The notes under the pieces: model-generated
The model's database searches: none
What the model was told of the DNA's origin: nothing
What the model saw: only the letters and a program-made list of their open reading frames with translations
Assembly (NCBI RefSeq): GCF_000739635.1
Contig: NZ_BATQ01000178.1
Location: 1 to 48,837, forward strand
Direction: 5' to 3'
DNA: 48,837 bases
From: Verrucomicrobium sp. BvORR034
GTDB taxonomy: Bacteria; Verrucomicrobiota; Verrucomicrobiia; Verrucomicrobiales; Verrucomicrobiaceae
Shown here: positions 35,861 to 44,909 of the stretch, in pieces
Position numbering within the stretch: position 1 is the stretch's first letter
How the letters are laid out: every line of letters begins with the position of its first letter
Position numbers and translations under genes: made by a program

Positions 35861-38800
35861 GGAGCAAATCGGGTGACGCTGCGAACACGGAACTTATAAG
35901 GCCCGACCATGCCTTCAGGATCCAGCTCATCTGTGGAGGTCTTGCCATCAGCCTTCACCAGGGAGTCGGCATTGGGCTCCAGGTAACGCTCAACAATGAA
36001 GGCACCCCGAAACTCACTGGTCACGAGATCCCGACCGTCCACAAACTCGCCGGCTGTGGTTCTCCGCAAGGTCTTCAGTGCCTGCGCTTTCACATGCACG
36101 GTGAAGACATTCGACTTGGTGGTGAGCCGTGGATAGATGTGGCCATAGGGCTGCTCACGCACATTGTCCCCGGTGAGCTGATAGTCCTTCCACCACGTCG
36201 CCATGTCCGCATACTTCACACTCGCAGCGGGCTGGGCCGGGTTCACGCTCTTCCCAGGCACCAGATAGATGTCGCAGATCTCCGAGGCGGACCGGAAGAT
36301 GTCGCCTGCGGCGAAGCGCCTCTCGAATCCCGCCAGGGTTCCCTCCCTTTCATCGAGGTTCAAGGCATAACGATAGTCCGGCGTGGGTGCAGCGGCGGTG
36401 TTGTATTTGTATTTACCAGCATCACTGGCAGGAATGGCCATGATGCTGGTGGATTTCAGCACTGCCCTGACCGCCGTGGCCCGGGTGACGTAGGCAAAGG
36501 GGACCATCTGGTAGTTCATGTTTACTTTTCCTGCCGTGGAGAAGGGGTCGCTGATGGCGTAGGGCTCCACGATGGGCATGGTGAAGAGGTCTAGAAAAGC
36601 GTGATCTGGCGGGGTGTCGTACGGCGGGCCGGCGGGAGGACCGGTTACACCCTGTTGTTTCCCGAACCCAGGATGGGTGTCGCCACCCAGGGGATTGCGG
36701 CAGAACAACAGAGTCTGCCAGGGTTTGGCATCGGCAGGCCGGGCCGGATCAATGCCCGTGGGCAGGGAACCGAAGGCCACCGCGGAGGCAATCTGTCGGT
36801 TGGGTGAGAAGGATGCTCCGCTCTCCACCACCCCTGCTCCATTCACATAGCCCCCCTTGGCATAGTAGAGTCCGGAGGAGGACTGGGACTTGTTGGCACT
36901 CGCCTGGTCCGCAATGTTGATGTAGGGGCCGTCTGCCGTGCCACCAATACCCGTGTCCCAGTCACCAAGAGTCACGCCATCGGCCATGTACGCGCCATTG
37001 AGCCCGCGTGGAGCGACCGGCGCGGTGCTGTTGCGCTTGTTGTCCCCGCGGTTGGGGTCCAGATAAGGAGCGTTGGGGAGAAGTTTGCCGCGCACGTCCC
37101 CCGAGCCCCCGCTGCCAGCATAGAATCCATTCTGATTGCTCGTGTCTCCCGGCCCGGTCTGGGCGTCGATACGCAGGCTGTGCACAAGATTGGTCTCCGC
37201 CGTGACCCCGGGAGCATCATAAGGTTTGCCACCCAAAGCGGTGTCTCGTTCCCCATGACCTTCGAAGTAGTCCTCCGGGACTTCCCGCAGAGAAGCATAG
37301 ACCCGTAGGTCCCCTTTGGCCGGGCCGCCGTAGCGGGCTTCCACACTGCGAACCGTGTCGGTGTTGGTGATCAGGGGGAGCGGATTGTGTTTGCCGTCTT
37401 CCAGGATGCCGAAGCGACCGTTCTTCACAGCGGGGTTCGCGTAGCGGGCAATGCGATTGTCAAAGTTGACGTAGGCCGCCGTGCTCATGGTCGGACGGGG
37501 AAGGCCGGTCACCGCAGGAAACTTCAGCTTCAGCGTCTGCACCGGAACATTGGGCGAGGAGGCTGCGGCGATCTCAATGGTGATGGTGCCACCGTTGAAG
37601 TCGAACTTGGTGGCATTCACCTTGAAGTCCGCGGAGCAGAACGTGTAGTTTGTTTCCTCGTCCCCCTGGCCCAGGACCTTGGCGTTGGTGAAGGCGCCGG
37701 AGGCACTGTAGTACTGGGTGGCCTGCTCCAGCCCGGTCAGGGCAGTGGCATTGGACTGACCATCGAGGCCGGTCACCAGATTCCCCGCCAGACTGGGGAA
37801 GACCATGGGCGTGGTACCAGCCATGAAGGCGTCCATCCCCTTCACGGTGTAGCGCACGTGGGACGACCACACCGGCGGCCCCGGCGCCGGATTGAAGGGT
37901 TCCAGGATCAACACCGCCCGCATCTGGGTGGGATCCGTGTCACTGGAGGCATAGAAAACCAGCGCAGCCTCCGTGACCGTGGGAAATCTTCCAAAGCCCC
38001 GGGTGCCGTTGGGCAGAACCAACGGCACAATCTGCGACTGCGCTGGAATGAGGCGGTTGGGGTTAAAGGGGGCGTAGTAGTACGCTGGGTTTCCCGCCGT
38101 GCTGAAGGTGTTCACATGGCTGCGGACGAAGTCGAACATCTCCGTCAGAATCTGGTCCCTCGTAGCAGGATACTTGCCCTGCAGGCTGCCGCCCAGTCCG
38201 GGGATCTGCGCTTGCGTCATGGCCTGCAAGTAGGCGTAGAGCTCTTGATTCCGTGGCACTTCATCCCAATCCATGATGGGGCTCTGACTGCTGGCTTGGG
38301 CAAGCTGGGCCGAGGTGGTGAAGGTGTTGTAGCGCTGGAAGTAGTAAGGCTTCGGCGTGGCGCTCTTGTTGCCCAGCGTGGAGCAGAAGGCGATCAGCTT
38401 GTCCTGCGCGTTGCGGTTCACCGCCTCATGCGGCTTGTTCACGTCCGTCGTGTTAGCCTGGAGCGGCCAAAGCGTGATCCGTGGTTTGTTGAAGAGATTC
38501 ACCTCCGGTGCCCGGCTGGTGGTGGTGAGAAGGAATCGGGTGCGCTCGATGTCCTGCTCTGCAAAGGGGATGAAGGCACCGCGGCTGTTCTCCTGTCGCG
38601 GCACCCCCACCGTGCTGAACATGAGCTCGTCCACCGAGGCGTAGAGGCGGTCGGCATCCGTCACCAGTGGCAGCGTGCTGCCGGTCACTGAAGCCGTACC
38701 ACTGCGGCTGCCGCCATTCACCACGCGGGGGATGTAGCTGTAGATCCTCGCATTGTAGGTCTCCAGCGACTCCTCAGTGAGCGGCGGAAACACCGTGCTC

Positions 38801-39753
38801 AGGCAGGTCATGGCGGGGTGCCCGGGATAGCGCTGAAATTCGTTCTGCGCCGGCATGCGCAGGGCCAACTGCCGCTCGTAACCATCGGAGGTGCCTGCGC
38901 TGCCTGTTACCGATACCGTCCAGGGACGATCCCAGAAGGTGCCCTCAGAGGCGGTGTTGAGGTTGATCTTGCAGCTCTCATCGTCCGTCCAGAAAGCGAT
39001 GCGGCCCACGATGTGATTCAGCGTCCCATCCGGCAGCGGATCCCCGGCACCGGTCACCTTGCGTGACGTGGCATCCATCACTGCCATACGGCCGTCCTTC
39101 AACACGTAGAGCCAGCGCACCGGCATGGGCAGGGGATTGGTCTGGGAAGTGCTGGTGGCCACGATGGCGGCTCCAGAAGGAATGGTGGAATCGAGGTAAC
39201 AACCCTCCACCGGGGCCACCGTGCCCACGAGGGCCTCCGTCGCACCGTGATCCCGCGCGACCGCCCCGGGATGAATGACGGGGTAGTGGGCCACGGCTGT
39301 GCTCCCCCGCCCCACCCACACAGGAGCATTGAGATCCGTGTAGAGCGGAGTGTTCGTGGAAGCAGCCCAGTCCGCGGGAACCTCTTCGGCCAGCTTGGAG
39401 ACAGGATCGAAGGCTCCCCCCACTCGCATCTGACTGGAGGAATAGAGCTTGTAGGCAGCGGTGGCGTTGCCCGTGGCGTCAAACGTGCGGATCATCCCCG
39501 GCTGGGAGGCCCAGGCGAGAGAAGGTGCGCTGGTGGCATTCTGGACCTGGGTCACTACCATGCTGGCAGCGGAGTCTGCGAGCATACGGGCATCCGACGA
39601 GTACTCCTGGCTCTTGGCGGATTGATACTCCGTGGAGACGCTGGCCAGAAAGGTGACTACTAGAATGGTCAGCAGGGCAATGAGCGGCAGCACCACCACC
39701 AGGGCCAGACCACGCCGGGATAATCGCCGACGCGTGGAAGATCTCAATTTCAT
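35857..39753 (-). CDS. Verru_Chthon cassette protein A, very large PilX/GspK-like component
   Basis: The product is 1298 residues. The start at 39753 (MKLRSS) is chosen because the preceding gene's stop lies one base upstream; an ATG nine codons earlier lies inside that gene. The N-terminus has a basic patch (STRRRLSRRG) and one hydrophobic helix (LALVVVLPLIALLTILVVTFL) as in PilX/GspK minor pilins. The rest is a long beta-rich, Pro/Gly/Asn-containing periplasmic or extracellular region with no catalytic motif that I recognise. I recall the A protein as the biggest member of this lineage-specific cassette. It may form the tip or a substrate-binding part of the pseudopilus (inference). Confidence 0.85.
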   Translation of the reverse strand: MKLRSSTRRRLSRRGLALVVVLPLIALLTILVVTFLASVSTEYQSAKSQEYSSDARMLADSAASMVVTQVQNATSAPSLAWASQPGMIRTFDATGNATAAYKLYSSSQMRVGGAFDPVSKLAEEVPADWAASTNTPLYTDLNAPVWVGRGSTAVAHYPVIHPGAVARDHGATEALVGTVAPVEGCYLDSTIPSGAAIVATSTSQTNPLPMPVRWLYVLKDGRMAVMDATSRKVTGAGDPLPDGTLNHIVGRIAFWTDDESCKINLNTASEGTFWDRPWTVSVTGSAGTSDGYERQLALRMPAQNEFQRYPGHPAMTCLSTVFPPLTEESLETYNARIYSYIPRVVNGGSRSGTASVTGSTLPLVTDADRLYASVDELMFSTVGVPRQENSRGAFIPFAEQDIERTRFLLTTTSRAPEVNLFNKPRITLWPLQANTTDVNKPHEAVNRNAQDKLIAFCSTLGNKSATPKPYYFQRYNTFTTSAQLAQASSQSPIMDWDEVPRNQELYAYLQAMTQAQIPGLGGSLQGKYPATRDQILTEMFDFVRSHVNTFSTAGNPAYYYAPFNPNRLIPAQSQIVPLVLPNGTRGFGRFPTVTEAALVFYASSDTDPTQMRAVLILEPFNPAPGPPVWSSHVRYTVKGMDAFMAGTTPMVFPSLAGNLVTGLDGQSNATALTGLEQATQYYSASGAFTNAKVLGQGDEETNYTFCSADFKVNATKFDFNGGTITIEIAAASSPNVPVQTLKLKFPAVTGLPRPTMSTAAYVNFDNRIARYANPAVKNGRFGILEDGKHNPLPLITNTDTVRSVEARYGGPAKGDLRVYASLREVPEDYFEGHGERDTALGGKPYDAPGVTAETNLVHSLRIDAQTGPGDTSNQNGFYAGSGGSGDVRGKLLPNAPYLDPNRGDNKRNSTAPVAPRGLNGAYMADGVTLGDWDTGIGGTADGPYINIADQASANKSQSSSGLYYAKGGYVNGAGVVESGASFSPNRQIASAVAFGSLPTGIDPARPADAKPWQTLLFCRNPLGGDTHPGFGKQQGVTGPPAGPPYDTPPDHAFLDLFTMPIVEPYAISDPFSTAGKVNMNYQMVPFAYVTRATAVRAVLKSTSIMAIPASDAGKYKYNTAAAPTPDYRYALNLDEREGTLAGFERRFAAGDIFRSASEICDIYLVPGKSVNPAQPAASVKYADMATWWKDYQLTGDNVREQPYGHIYPRLTTKSNVFTVHVKAQALKTLRRTTAGEFVDGRDLVTSEFRGAFIVERYLEPNADSLVKADGKTSTDELDPEGMVGPYKFRVRSVTRFAP

Positions 39754-39754
39754 A

Positions 39755-40930
39755 TCAGTTCGCACTCCATTTGGCCTCACGCATCATGATCTCCGTGGAG
39801 AAGATCCGGTAGGTGAGGCGCGTGGTGTTTTTCGTGAGGTTGCCGGGCTCGGCATTGCAGATGTCCTCCACCGCACGGAGGTCGGCCTCCAGCGCGGCGG
39901 CATTGCGGAACAGGCCCGCGCCGGAGAAGTCGAGCACCGCAGGAGAAGTTATGCTGTCACCCTGGAGCCGGGTGGCAGAGGCTTCATCCAGCACCACCAT
40001 GACCACACGCATCAAGGGCGGCAGTTGATGATGACGGGAGGCATTCACCGATTGAGGGGGCAGCCCTGGGGCGGGTGCAGGCGGATGGGTGGTGAAGGTG
40101 TCACCGGGAAACGACGGATCTGCTCCGGCCCAGGCAGCATCATCGGTGGCGCTGCGGGGCACACGCGAGTTGTAGTTGTACTGCGGTGCCAGGGAAACTC
40201 CGTCTCCCTTGCCTGTGGGGGAATCTTCACGCGGAGACAGCTTGGGCAGCAGCACCAGGGCAATCACATTTTCCGCCAGCACCCGGCCCGTGGCCTCTGC
40301 ATGGTTCACGAACCAGTCCTGGGGTTTTCCCGTCCCAGTTTGATAGACGCCCAGCCGCTCCGTGCGCTGGGTCATCTCCATGAGGCGGTAGCGATAGCGC
40401 GGCCTGTAGCCGGCCGCTTCCCGCACCGGCTCAGGCACTGAGGCCTCATCACTGCCAAACTTTAGGAAATAACCACAGGCATTGAGAGAGGCGCGCAGGG
40501 ACTCGTGGGCTGCCGAGTGCCCCAGCGGGGCCTGGAAAAAGACGGCCTGCGTCTGGGTGGGCACCGCCTGCGGGCTGGCGGCCAGCAAGGTGCGCGCCTG
40601 TCCGGAGATGAAGTGCAGGTCCGAGAGGCGGTCGTACACCTGGGGCACAAACGCCGCCCGATCGGCCGCCGTCAGTACGGTGCGCGGACGGTTGGCGCTG
40701 TCGTAGTAGTCGTAGTAGGTGTTCAGCGTGGCCTGGCTGAGGGTGCGCGTCATGGACTCGAACGCTCCCCGCGCCTCCTGAAAGGACTGAATGCGCCCCA
40801 TGGAACTCTTCCAGACCTGGCTGGTCTGCTGCGTCATCTGGGCAACCACCGCCACCACCAGGGCAAGCACCACCACGGCGAGCATGAGCTCGACAAGCGT
40901 GAAGGCCCGGATGGAACGTCGATGGGGCAT
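39755..40930 (-). CDS. Verru_Chthon cassette protein C (pseudopilin)
   Basis: The product is 391 residues from the ATG at 40930; a TTG eleven codons upstream is also open. The prepilin signature is IRAFTLVELMLAVVVLALVV with Ala at -1, as in protein D. A GspJ-like minor-pilin body follows, with a helix (FQEARGAFESMTRTLSQATLN) characteristic of GspJ-type proteins. It is second in the cassette; its stop is one base before the start of protein A. The consistent Ala at the processing site in C and D, against Gly in B, may reflect the local peptidase or assembly order. Confidence 0.85.
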   Translation of the reverse strand: MPHRRSIRAFTLVELMLAVVVLALVVAVVAQMTQQTSQVWKSSMGRIQSFQEARGAFESMTRTLSQATLNTYYDYYDSANRPRTVLTAADRAAFVPQVYDRLSDLHFISGQARTLLAASPQAVPTQTQAVFFQAPLGHSAAHESLRASLNACGYFLKFGSDEASVPEPVREAAGYRPRYRYRLMEMTQRTERLGVYQTGTGKPQDWFVNHAEATGRVLAENVIALVLLPKLSPREDSPTGKGDGVSLAPQYNYNSRVPRSATDDAAWAGADPSFPGDTFTTHPPAPAPGLPPQSVNASRHHQLPPLMRVVMVVLDEASATRLQGDSITSPAVLDFSGAGLFRNAAALEADLRAVEDICNAEPGNLTKNTTRLTYRIFSTEIMMREAKWSAN

Positions 40931-40963
40931 GGCTTGGGTGCTAAAAATTGGGTGGAGGTGCAA

Positions 40964-41500
40964 CTACCGGCCGTTGTCGGGTACGAGGAAAGAAACTCTC
41001 CTCGCATCCGGGTTCTTGAGGATGTCCGCCTCCTTGCTGGTCCGCGGCCCCTGAGTGCCAACGACGCTCACCGTCACCAGCGCCAGCCGTGAGGCACCGC
41101 CTCCGGTGGGGAGGGCAGCCGATGGGGCTACCTGATAGGCCGCCTTGTACCGGGTGAAGGCGGGATTCGCGGAGCGCCCCCCTTGATCATCAAAGCACCA
41201 GGGCTCGGAAGCGGAGTCGGACTGCAACTGGGTCAGGCGGGAGAAGTCCGTCTGTTGCGCCGCATGGATCATCTGCTGAGTGATCTGACTGCACACGGTG
41301 GTGTCGATGGCCTGACGCGAAACATCCAGCCCCACCGGCAACAGGCCGAAGATGGTGACCATGGAAAACGAGACGATGCCCAGCGCAAGCGTCACCTCGA
41401 CCAACGAGAAACCCAAACGGGCACGACGGGAGACGCCTGGCCGGAAGGGCAGTCGCATGGCGCAACGTTTTACTTCATGGAATGTCACTGTGGACTTCAT
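40964..41500 (-). CDS. Verru_Chthon cassette protein B (pseudopilin)
   Basis: The product is 178 residues. The prepilin motif LGFSLVEVTLALGIVSFSMV has the canonical Gly at -1 and Glu at +5; this is GspI/PilV-like. The leader is long (about 29 residues from 41500); an internal ATG at 41458 would shorten it to 15, which is nearer the usual length. It is the first gene of the cassette. The 62-bp region upstream, shared with the divergent sensor kinase, carries the TAGCC-N4-GGCTA inverted repeat. Confidence 0.85.
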   Translation of the reverse strand: MKSTVTFHEVKRCAMRLPFRPGVSRRARLGFSLVEVTLALGIVSFSMVTIFGLLPVGLDVSRQAIDTTVCSQITQQMIHAAQQTDFSRLTQLQSDSASEPWCFDDQGGRSANPAFTRYKAAYQVAPSAALPTGGGASRLALVTVSVVGTQGPRTSKEADILKNPDARRVSFLVPDNGR

Positions 41501-41533
41501 GCTCGCAGTATGACATCCACACCCCGCTGCTGC

Positions 41534-41553
41534 CTACCTAGCCAGATGGCTAA
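41534..41553. promoter_or_regulatory. Putative regulator site between cassette and sensor kinase
   Basis: CTACCTAGCCA (11 bases identical to 35163-35173) runs into inverted repeat TAGCC-AGAT-GGCTA at 41539-41552. It lies about 40 bp ahead of cassette gene B and about 10 bp ahead of the annotated kinase start. Read on the minus strand it has the same orientation relative to cassette B as the other copy has to the PATR/GH5 gene. Confidence 0.6.
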
Positions 41554-41562
41554 TTATTTTGC

Positions 41563-43752
41563 ATGAGTTATGCAGATATGATGACGCACATGAAATATTC
41601 TGAAAGACTGGTGCGTCATGAAGCCGCTCGTCGTATGGCGGACTCCCGCTCGTGGCATGTCACTGGAATGATCGCATCTGTCTCTGCAACTGTATCTCGC
41701 ACTCTGTTCGTCTGGCTGGCCATGCTGCTGGTCGTGCCTTGGAGCGGGCAGATTGCGCACGGGGCGGAACCGCCTCTCACCTCCATCATCAGCATTCGTG
41801 CGCTGACGGCTGAACAGGCCGCGAAGCGACTGCCGGTGTTGGTGGATGCCACCGTGACTTTTCGCAACTCACGCCAGTCCAACTTGATCGCCAACGATGG
41901 CCGCGAGGGCATCTATGTGGCTGTGCCAGAAGGAATGGGCACCGAACTCAAACTGGGCAGCCGCATCCGCATTGAGGGGGTGACTCAGCCCGGCGGATTC
42001 CTGCCCATCATCGAATGCCGCCACATCACCCATCTGGGCGATGGTGCGCCGCCACCGCCAAAACGCATCGATGCTGCAGAACTCTTTTCGCCCTCGTTGG
42101 ATTGTCAATGGGTGGAGGTGGCAGCGGTGATGACCGGCGTGTTGTGGCATGACAACTCGCTGGTCATCACCGCGGAAATTTCAGGTTGGACCGTGCGACT
42201 CCTCGTCCCCACGGGTGAAGATGCCGTGCAAAAAGCCTCCCAGCTGATGCAGCGGCCCGTGACCATCCGCGGCGTGGTGGGCAGTGTCTTCAACAGCCAG
42301 CGGCAGCTTGCCGGACGGCATTTCTTTGTGCCCAGTTTTGATCAGATCGTCCCCTCTGAGGCTCCTGCTCCAGAGGGAGAACCCCGGCTGAGCCCGGTGA
42401 ATGAACTGCTGCGCAGCGACTCCAACTCGAGCACGCGGGTGAGGGTGCGCGGCGTGGTGACGCACACCACGGATGACGGCCTCTACATGCGGGGGGATGG
42501 CGGGAGCATCTTTGTCCATACGGCGGCAAAGGGCATCGTACTGGGCACCCGGGTGGAGGCGGAAGGTTTTGCCGCAGTGGCCCCGTTCCGTCCAGTGTTG
42601 CGCGCCACCAGGGTCACGCCACTGAGCATCGCGATCCCGCCTCAACCTCAGGTGCTGAACCTGAATGACCGGCAGCTCGGCACCCAGCAGGCAGAGCTGG
42701 TCACCGTGGATGCAACGGTGCAGGCGCAGCGGGACGGACCCAACCATGAAAGCACGCTGCAATGCCGCACGGGAGATTGGTTCTTTGAAGCAACACTCCC
42801 GCCCCGCAGTGATCCGTATCCCCGGTATGCACCGGATACACGGCTGCGGCTCACGGGCATCTGTGAACTGACGACCACACGCCCCCTTCCCTTCAGCGAG
42901 AGCGTGGACGGCTTCCGTCTGCATCTTCGTGGCGGGAACGATGCAGCCATCATCCAGCACCCGCCCTGGTGGACGCTACGGCGCACGCTCTGGGCCCTGG
43001 GCATTCTGGGTGCGGCGTCGCTGGTTTTCCTGGGCTGGGCGGCCTTGCTGCGCCAGCGGGTGACGGAGCAGACGCGCATCATCGGCACCCAGATCGAACG
43101 CTCTGCCGTGAAGGATGAACGCGAGCGCATTGCGCGAGAACTGCACGATACCATTGAGCAGGAGCTGGCCGGACTTTCCATCCAGCTTCGCAATGCACGG
43201 CAACGCATCGCCACAGCCCCGGAACAGGCCAGTCAATCGCTGGGCCTGGCAGAGCAGATGCTACGGCACTGCCGCGAAGAGGCACGCACCTCCATCCGCG
43301 ATCTGCGAAGCACCGCCCTGGAGCTGCGCGGTCTGCATGGAGCACTGGAGGAGATGCTCACCCCCCTGGCCACCGAGGCGGGGGCGCACTTCTCCCTGGA
43401 GGTGAAGGGAGAACCTTACCATCTGGCCGGGCCTTCGGAAATTCACCTGCTGCGCATCGCTCATGAAGCCGTGGCCAATGCGGCACGCCATGCCTCTCCC
43501 CGTCTCATTCAGGTGAAGATACAGTTTACTCCTGAAACCGTATCCCTGGAGATTGAGGATGATGGCTGCGGCTTTGATACCAACGCCCCTGCGCCGCGGG
43601 GTCACTTTGGCATGCTGGGCATTCGCGAACGCGTCAACAAGCTGCAAGGCACGATCCAGACGCATTCTGAACCCGGCAAGGGCACCCGCATTCACGTGGT
43701 GGTGCCTTCTGAAGTCGCCAAACGCTCCAACGGTTCCACTCCCCACTCATGA
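41563..43752 (+). CDS. NarL-family sensor histidine kinase with large periplasmic domain
   Basis: The product is 729 residues. A signal/anchor segment at about 46-64 (LFVWLAMLLVVPW) is followed by a periplasmic region (about 70-465) of three beta-rich, OB-like modules (RVRVRGVVTHTTDDGLYMRG is one). One transmembrane helix follows (about 475-498), then the HisKA_3 box ERERIARELHDTIEQEL with phospho-acceptor His528. The HATPase domain has HEAVANAARHA, DDGCGFD and GMLGIRERV. Starts at 41635 or 41668 are plausible alternatives that would clear the operator. It overlaps the response regulator by ATGA and diverges from the cassette. Confidence 0.9.
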   Translation: MSYADMMTHMKYSERLVRHEAARRMADSRSWHVTGMIASVSATVSRTLFVWLAMLLVVPWSGQIAHGAEPPLTSIISIRALTAEQAAKRLPVLVDATVTFRNSRQSNLIANDGREGIYVAVPEGMGTELKLGSRIRIEGVTQPGGFLPIIECRHITHLGDGAPPPPKRIDAAELFSPSLDCQWVEVAAVMTGVLWHDNSLVITAEISGWTVRLLVPTGEDAVQKASQLMQRPVTIRGVVGSVFNSQRQLAGRHFFVPSFDQIVPSEAPAPEGEPRLSPVNELLRSDSNSSTRVRVRGVVTHTTDDGLYMRGDGGSIFVHTAAKGIVLGTRVEAEGFAAVAPFRPVLRATRVTPLSIAIPPQPQVLNLNDRQLGTQQAELVTVDATVQAQRDGPNHESTLQCRTGDWFFEATLPPRSDPYPRYAPDTRLRLTGICELTTTRPLPFSESVDGFRLHLRGGNDAAIIQHPPWWTLRRTLWALGILGAASLVFLGWAALLRQRVTEQTRIIGTQIERSAVKDERERIARELHDTIEQELAGLSIQLRNARQRIATAPEQASQSLGLAEQMLRHCREEARTSIRDLRSTALELRGLHGALEEMLTPLATEAGAHFSLEVKGEPYHLAGPSEIHLLRIAHEAVANAARHASPRLIQVKIQFTPETVSLEIEDDGCGFDTNAPAPRGHFGMLGIRERVNKLQGTIQTHSEPGKGTRIHVVVPSEVAKRSNGSTPHS

Positions 43753-44378
43753 AAAGAAAAATCCGCGTTCTGGTTGTCGATGATCACGCGATGATGCGCC
43801 TGGGCCTGACCGAGGCCATCTCTGGCGAACGTGACATGACCCTGGTGGGTGAAGCCAGCAACGGTACCCAGGCAATCCAGCTCTACCGTGAGCATCAGCC
43901 CGATGTGGTAACTATGGATTTCAAGATGCCAGGGCAGGATGGAGCGGAGATCACAAAACAGCTGCGGTTGGAGTTCCCCGATGCTCGCGTCGTCCTGCTG
44001 ACCGTATTCGAAGGCGAAGAAGACATCTGGCGGGCCGTCCAAGCGGGCGCGTCAGGCTATGTCTCGAAGTCCGCCGAGGTGGAGGAACTGCTGGAGGTGG
44101 TGCGGAGAATTTTTGCCGGGGAACAATACTTCTCCCCAAACGTGGCGGCGAAGCTTGCCGCCCGACAGGCGAGAAATGCGCTCACGCCGCGTGAGCTCCA
44201 GGTGCTGCGCCACATTGTGGCGGGGTACAGCAACAAGGAAATCGCAGCGAAGCTGCACATGTCCGAAGCGACGGTGAAACTGCATATTTCAAACACCCTG
44301 GACAAGCTAAATGTCGCCGACCGCACTCAAGCGGCCATTGAAGCCGTGAAACGGGGGATTGTGCATCTGGATGACTGA
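43749..44378 (+). CDS. NarL/FixJ-family response regulator
   Basis: The product is 209 residues. The receiver domain has Asp11/Asp12, phospho-acceptor Asp57 (VVTMDFKMP), Thr85 and Lys107, all as in active receivers. The LuxR-type HTH at about 145-205 reads LTPRELQVLRHIVAGYSNKEIA and ATVKLHISNTLDKL. It is coupled to the sensor kinase. By position it should control the divergent pseudopilin cassette and, through the shared inverted repeat, the PATR/GH5 gene (inference). Confidence 0.93.
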   Translation: MKRKIRVLVVDDHAMMRLGLTEAISGERDMTLVGEASNGTQAIQLYREHQPDVVTMDFKMPGQDGAEITKQLRLEFPDARVVLLTVFEGEEDIWRAVQAGASGYVSKSAEVEELLEVVRRIFAGEQYFSPNVAAKLAARQARNALTPRELQVLRHIVAGYSNKEIAAKLHMSEATVKLHISNTLDKLNVADRTQAAIEAVKRGIVHLDD

Positions 44379-44382
44379 GGTC

Positions 44383-44424
44383 GGTAGGTGGGGGATCGGC
44401 AAGCGGTAAAAAGGGAAAGGTAAG
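44383..44424 (-). repeat. Heptanucleotide tract, six units, minus orientation
   Basis: On the minus strand the units are CTTACCT, TTCCCTT, TTTACCG, CTTGCCG, ATCCCCC and ACCTACC in strict 7-nt phase. It starts four bases past the response-regulator stop. Confidence 0.6.
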
Positions 44425-44518
44425 TGCACTGCACGCAACGCGGCGCGAAGCCGTCCGCGTGCCTCAGCCCCATCAGCTCCAGCACGTTCCCTTCTGCTGA
44501 AGGAGTGCAAGGCCGGTT

Positions 44519-44543
44519 GTAGTTGTCGACGTGAGGAGGCACT
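44519..44543 (+). repeat. 25-bp dispersed repeat, copy 3
   Basis: It is identical over 25 bases to 11511-11535 and 24/25 to the reverse complement of 11361-11385, 33 kb away. Both settings are gene-free. Confidence 0.85.
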
Positions 44544-44863
44544 AATTGAAACGTCTTCGGTGACGCCATCTCTACTGACATTCGGCTACACACGGCGCCG
44601 GCACCATCCGTTCCAGTGGATGCCCTAGCTCCTTGATCCTTTGAACAACCGCAACGTCATAGACAGGGAAACTAACGCCTGCCAGGGAACCTTGAATGCG
44701 ACAGACAATCAGACCGCCCCAACACCTTCGGAGTAAAAGACCGATACCCCATACCCAACGTAGGCTCGCGCGAAGCTCGCCAACGTTGGGCTTTTGGCCG
44801 CATCCTCTTCGAGGAAGAGCTTCCACTGAACGACACGGAAGCATCGGCTGTTCGGTGACTTGA

Positions 44864-44898
44864 TCTGCCACTCACCTCTTACCATTTACCTCTTACCA
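44864..44898 (+). repeat. Heptanucleotide tract, five units, plus orientation
   Basis: Units are TCTGCCA, CTCACCT, CTTACCA, TTTACCT and CTTACCA. It ends 11 bp before the stop codon of the DUF58 gene. Confidence 0.65.
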
Positions 44899-44909
44899 AT
44901 CCCCCCTCC

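Larger units (their letters stand above)
44379..44909. other. Gene-free convergent region bounded by heptamer tracts
   Basis: This 530-bp region has no convincing open frame. Heptamer tracts in opposite orientation sit at its two ends (44383-44424 and 44864-44898). Inside are a copy of the 25-bp dispersed repeat and a hairpin with an 8-bp stem (CCCAACGT at 44754 with ACGTTGGG at 44783) followed by CTTTT, which may terminate the response-regulator transcript. Confidence 0.65.
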
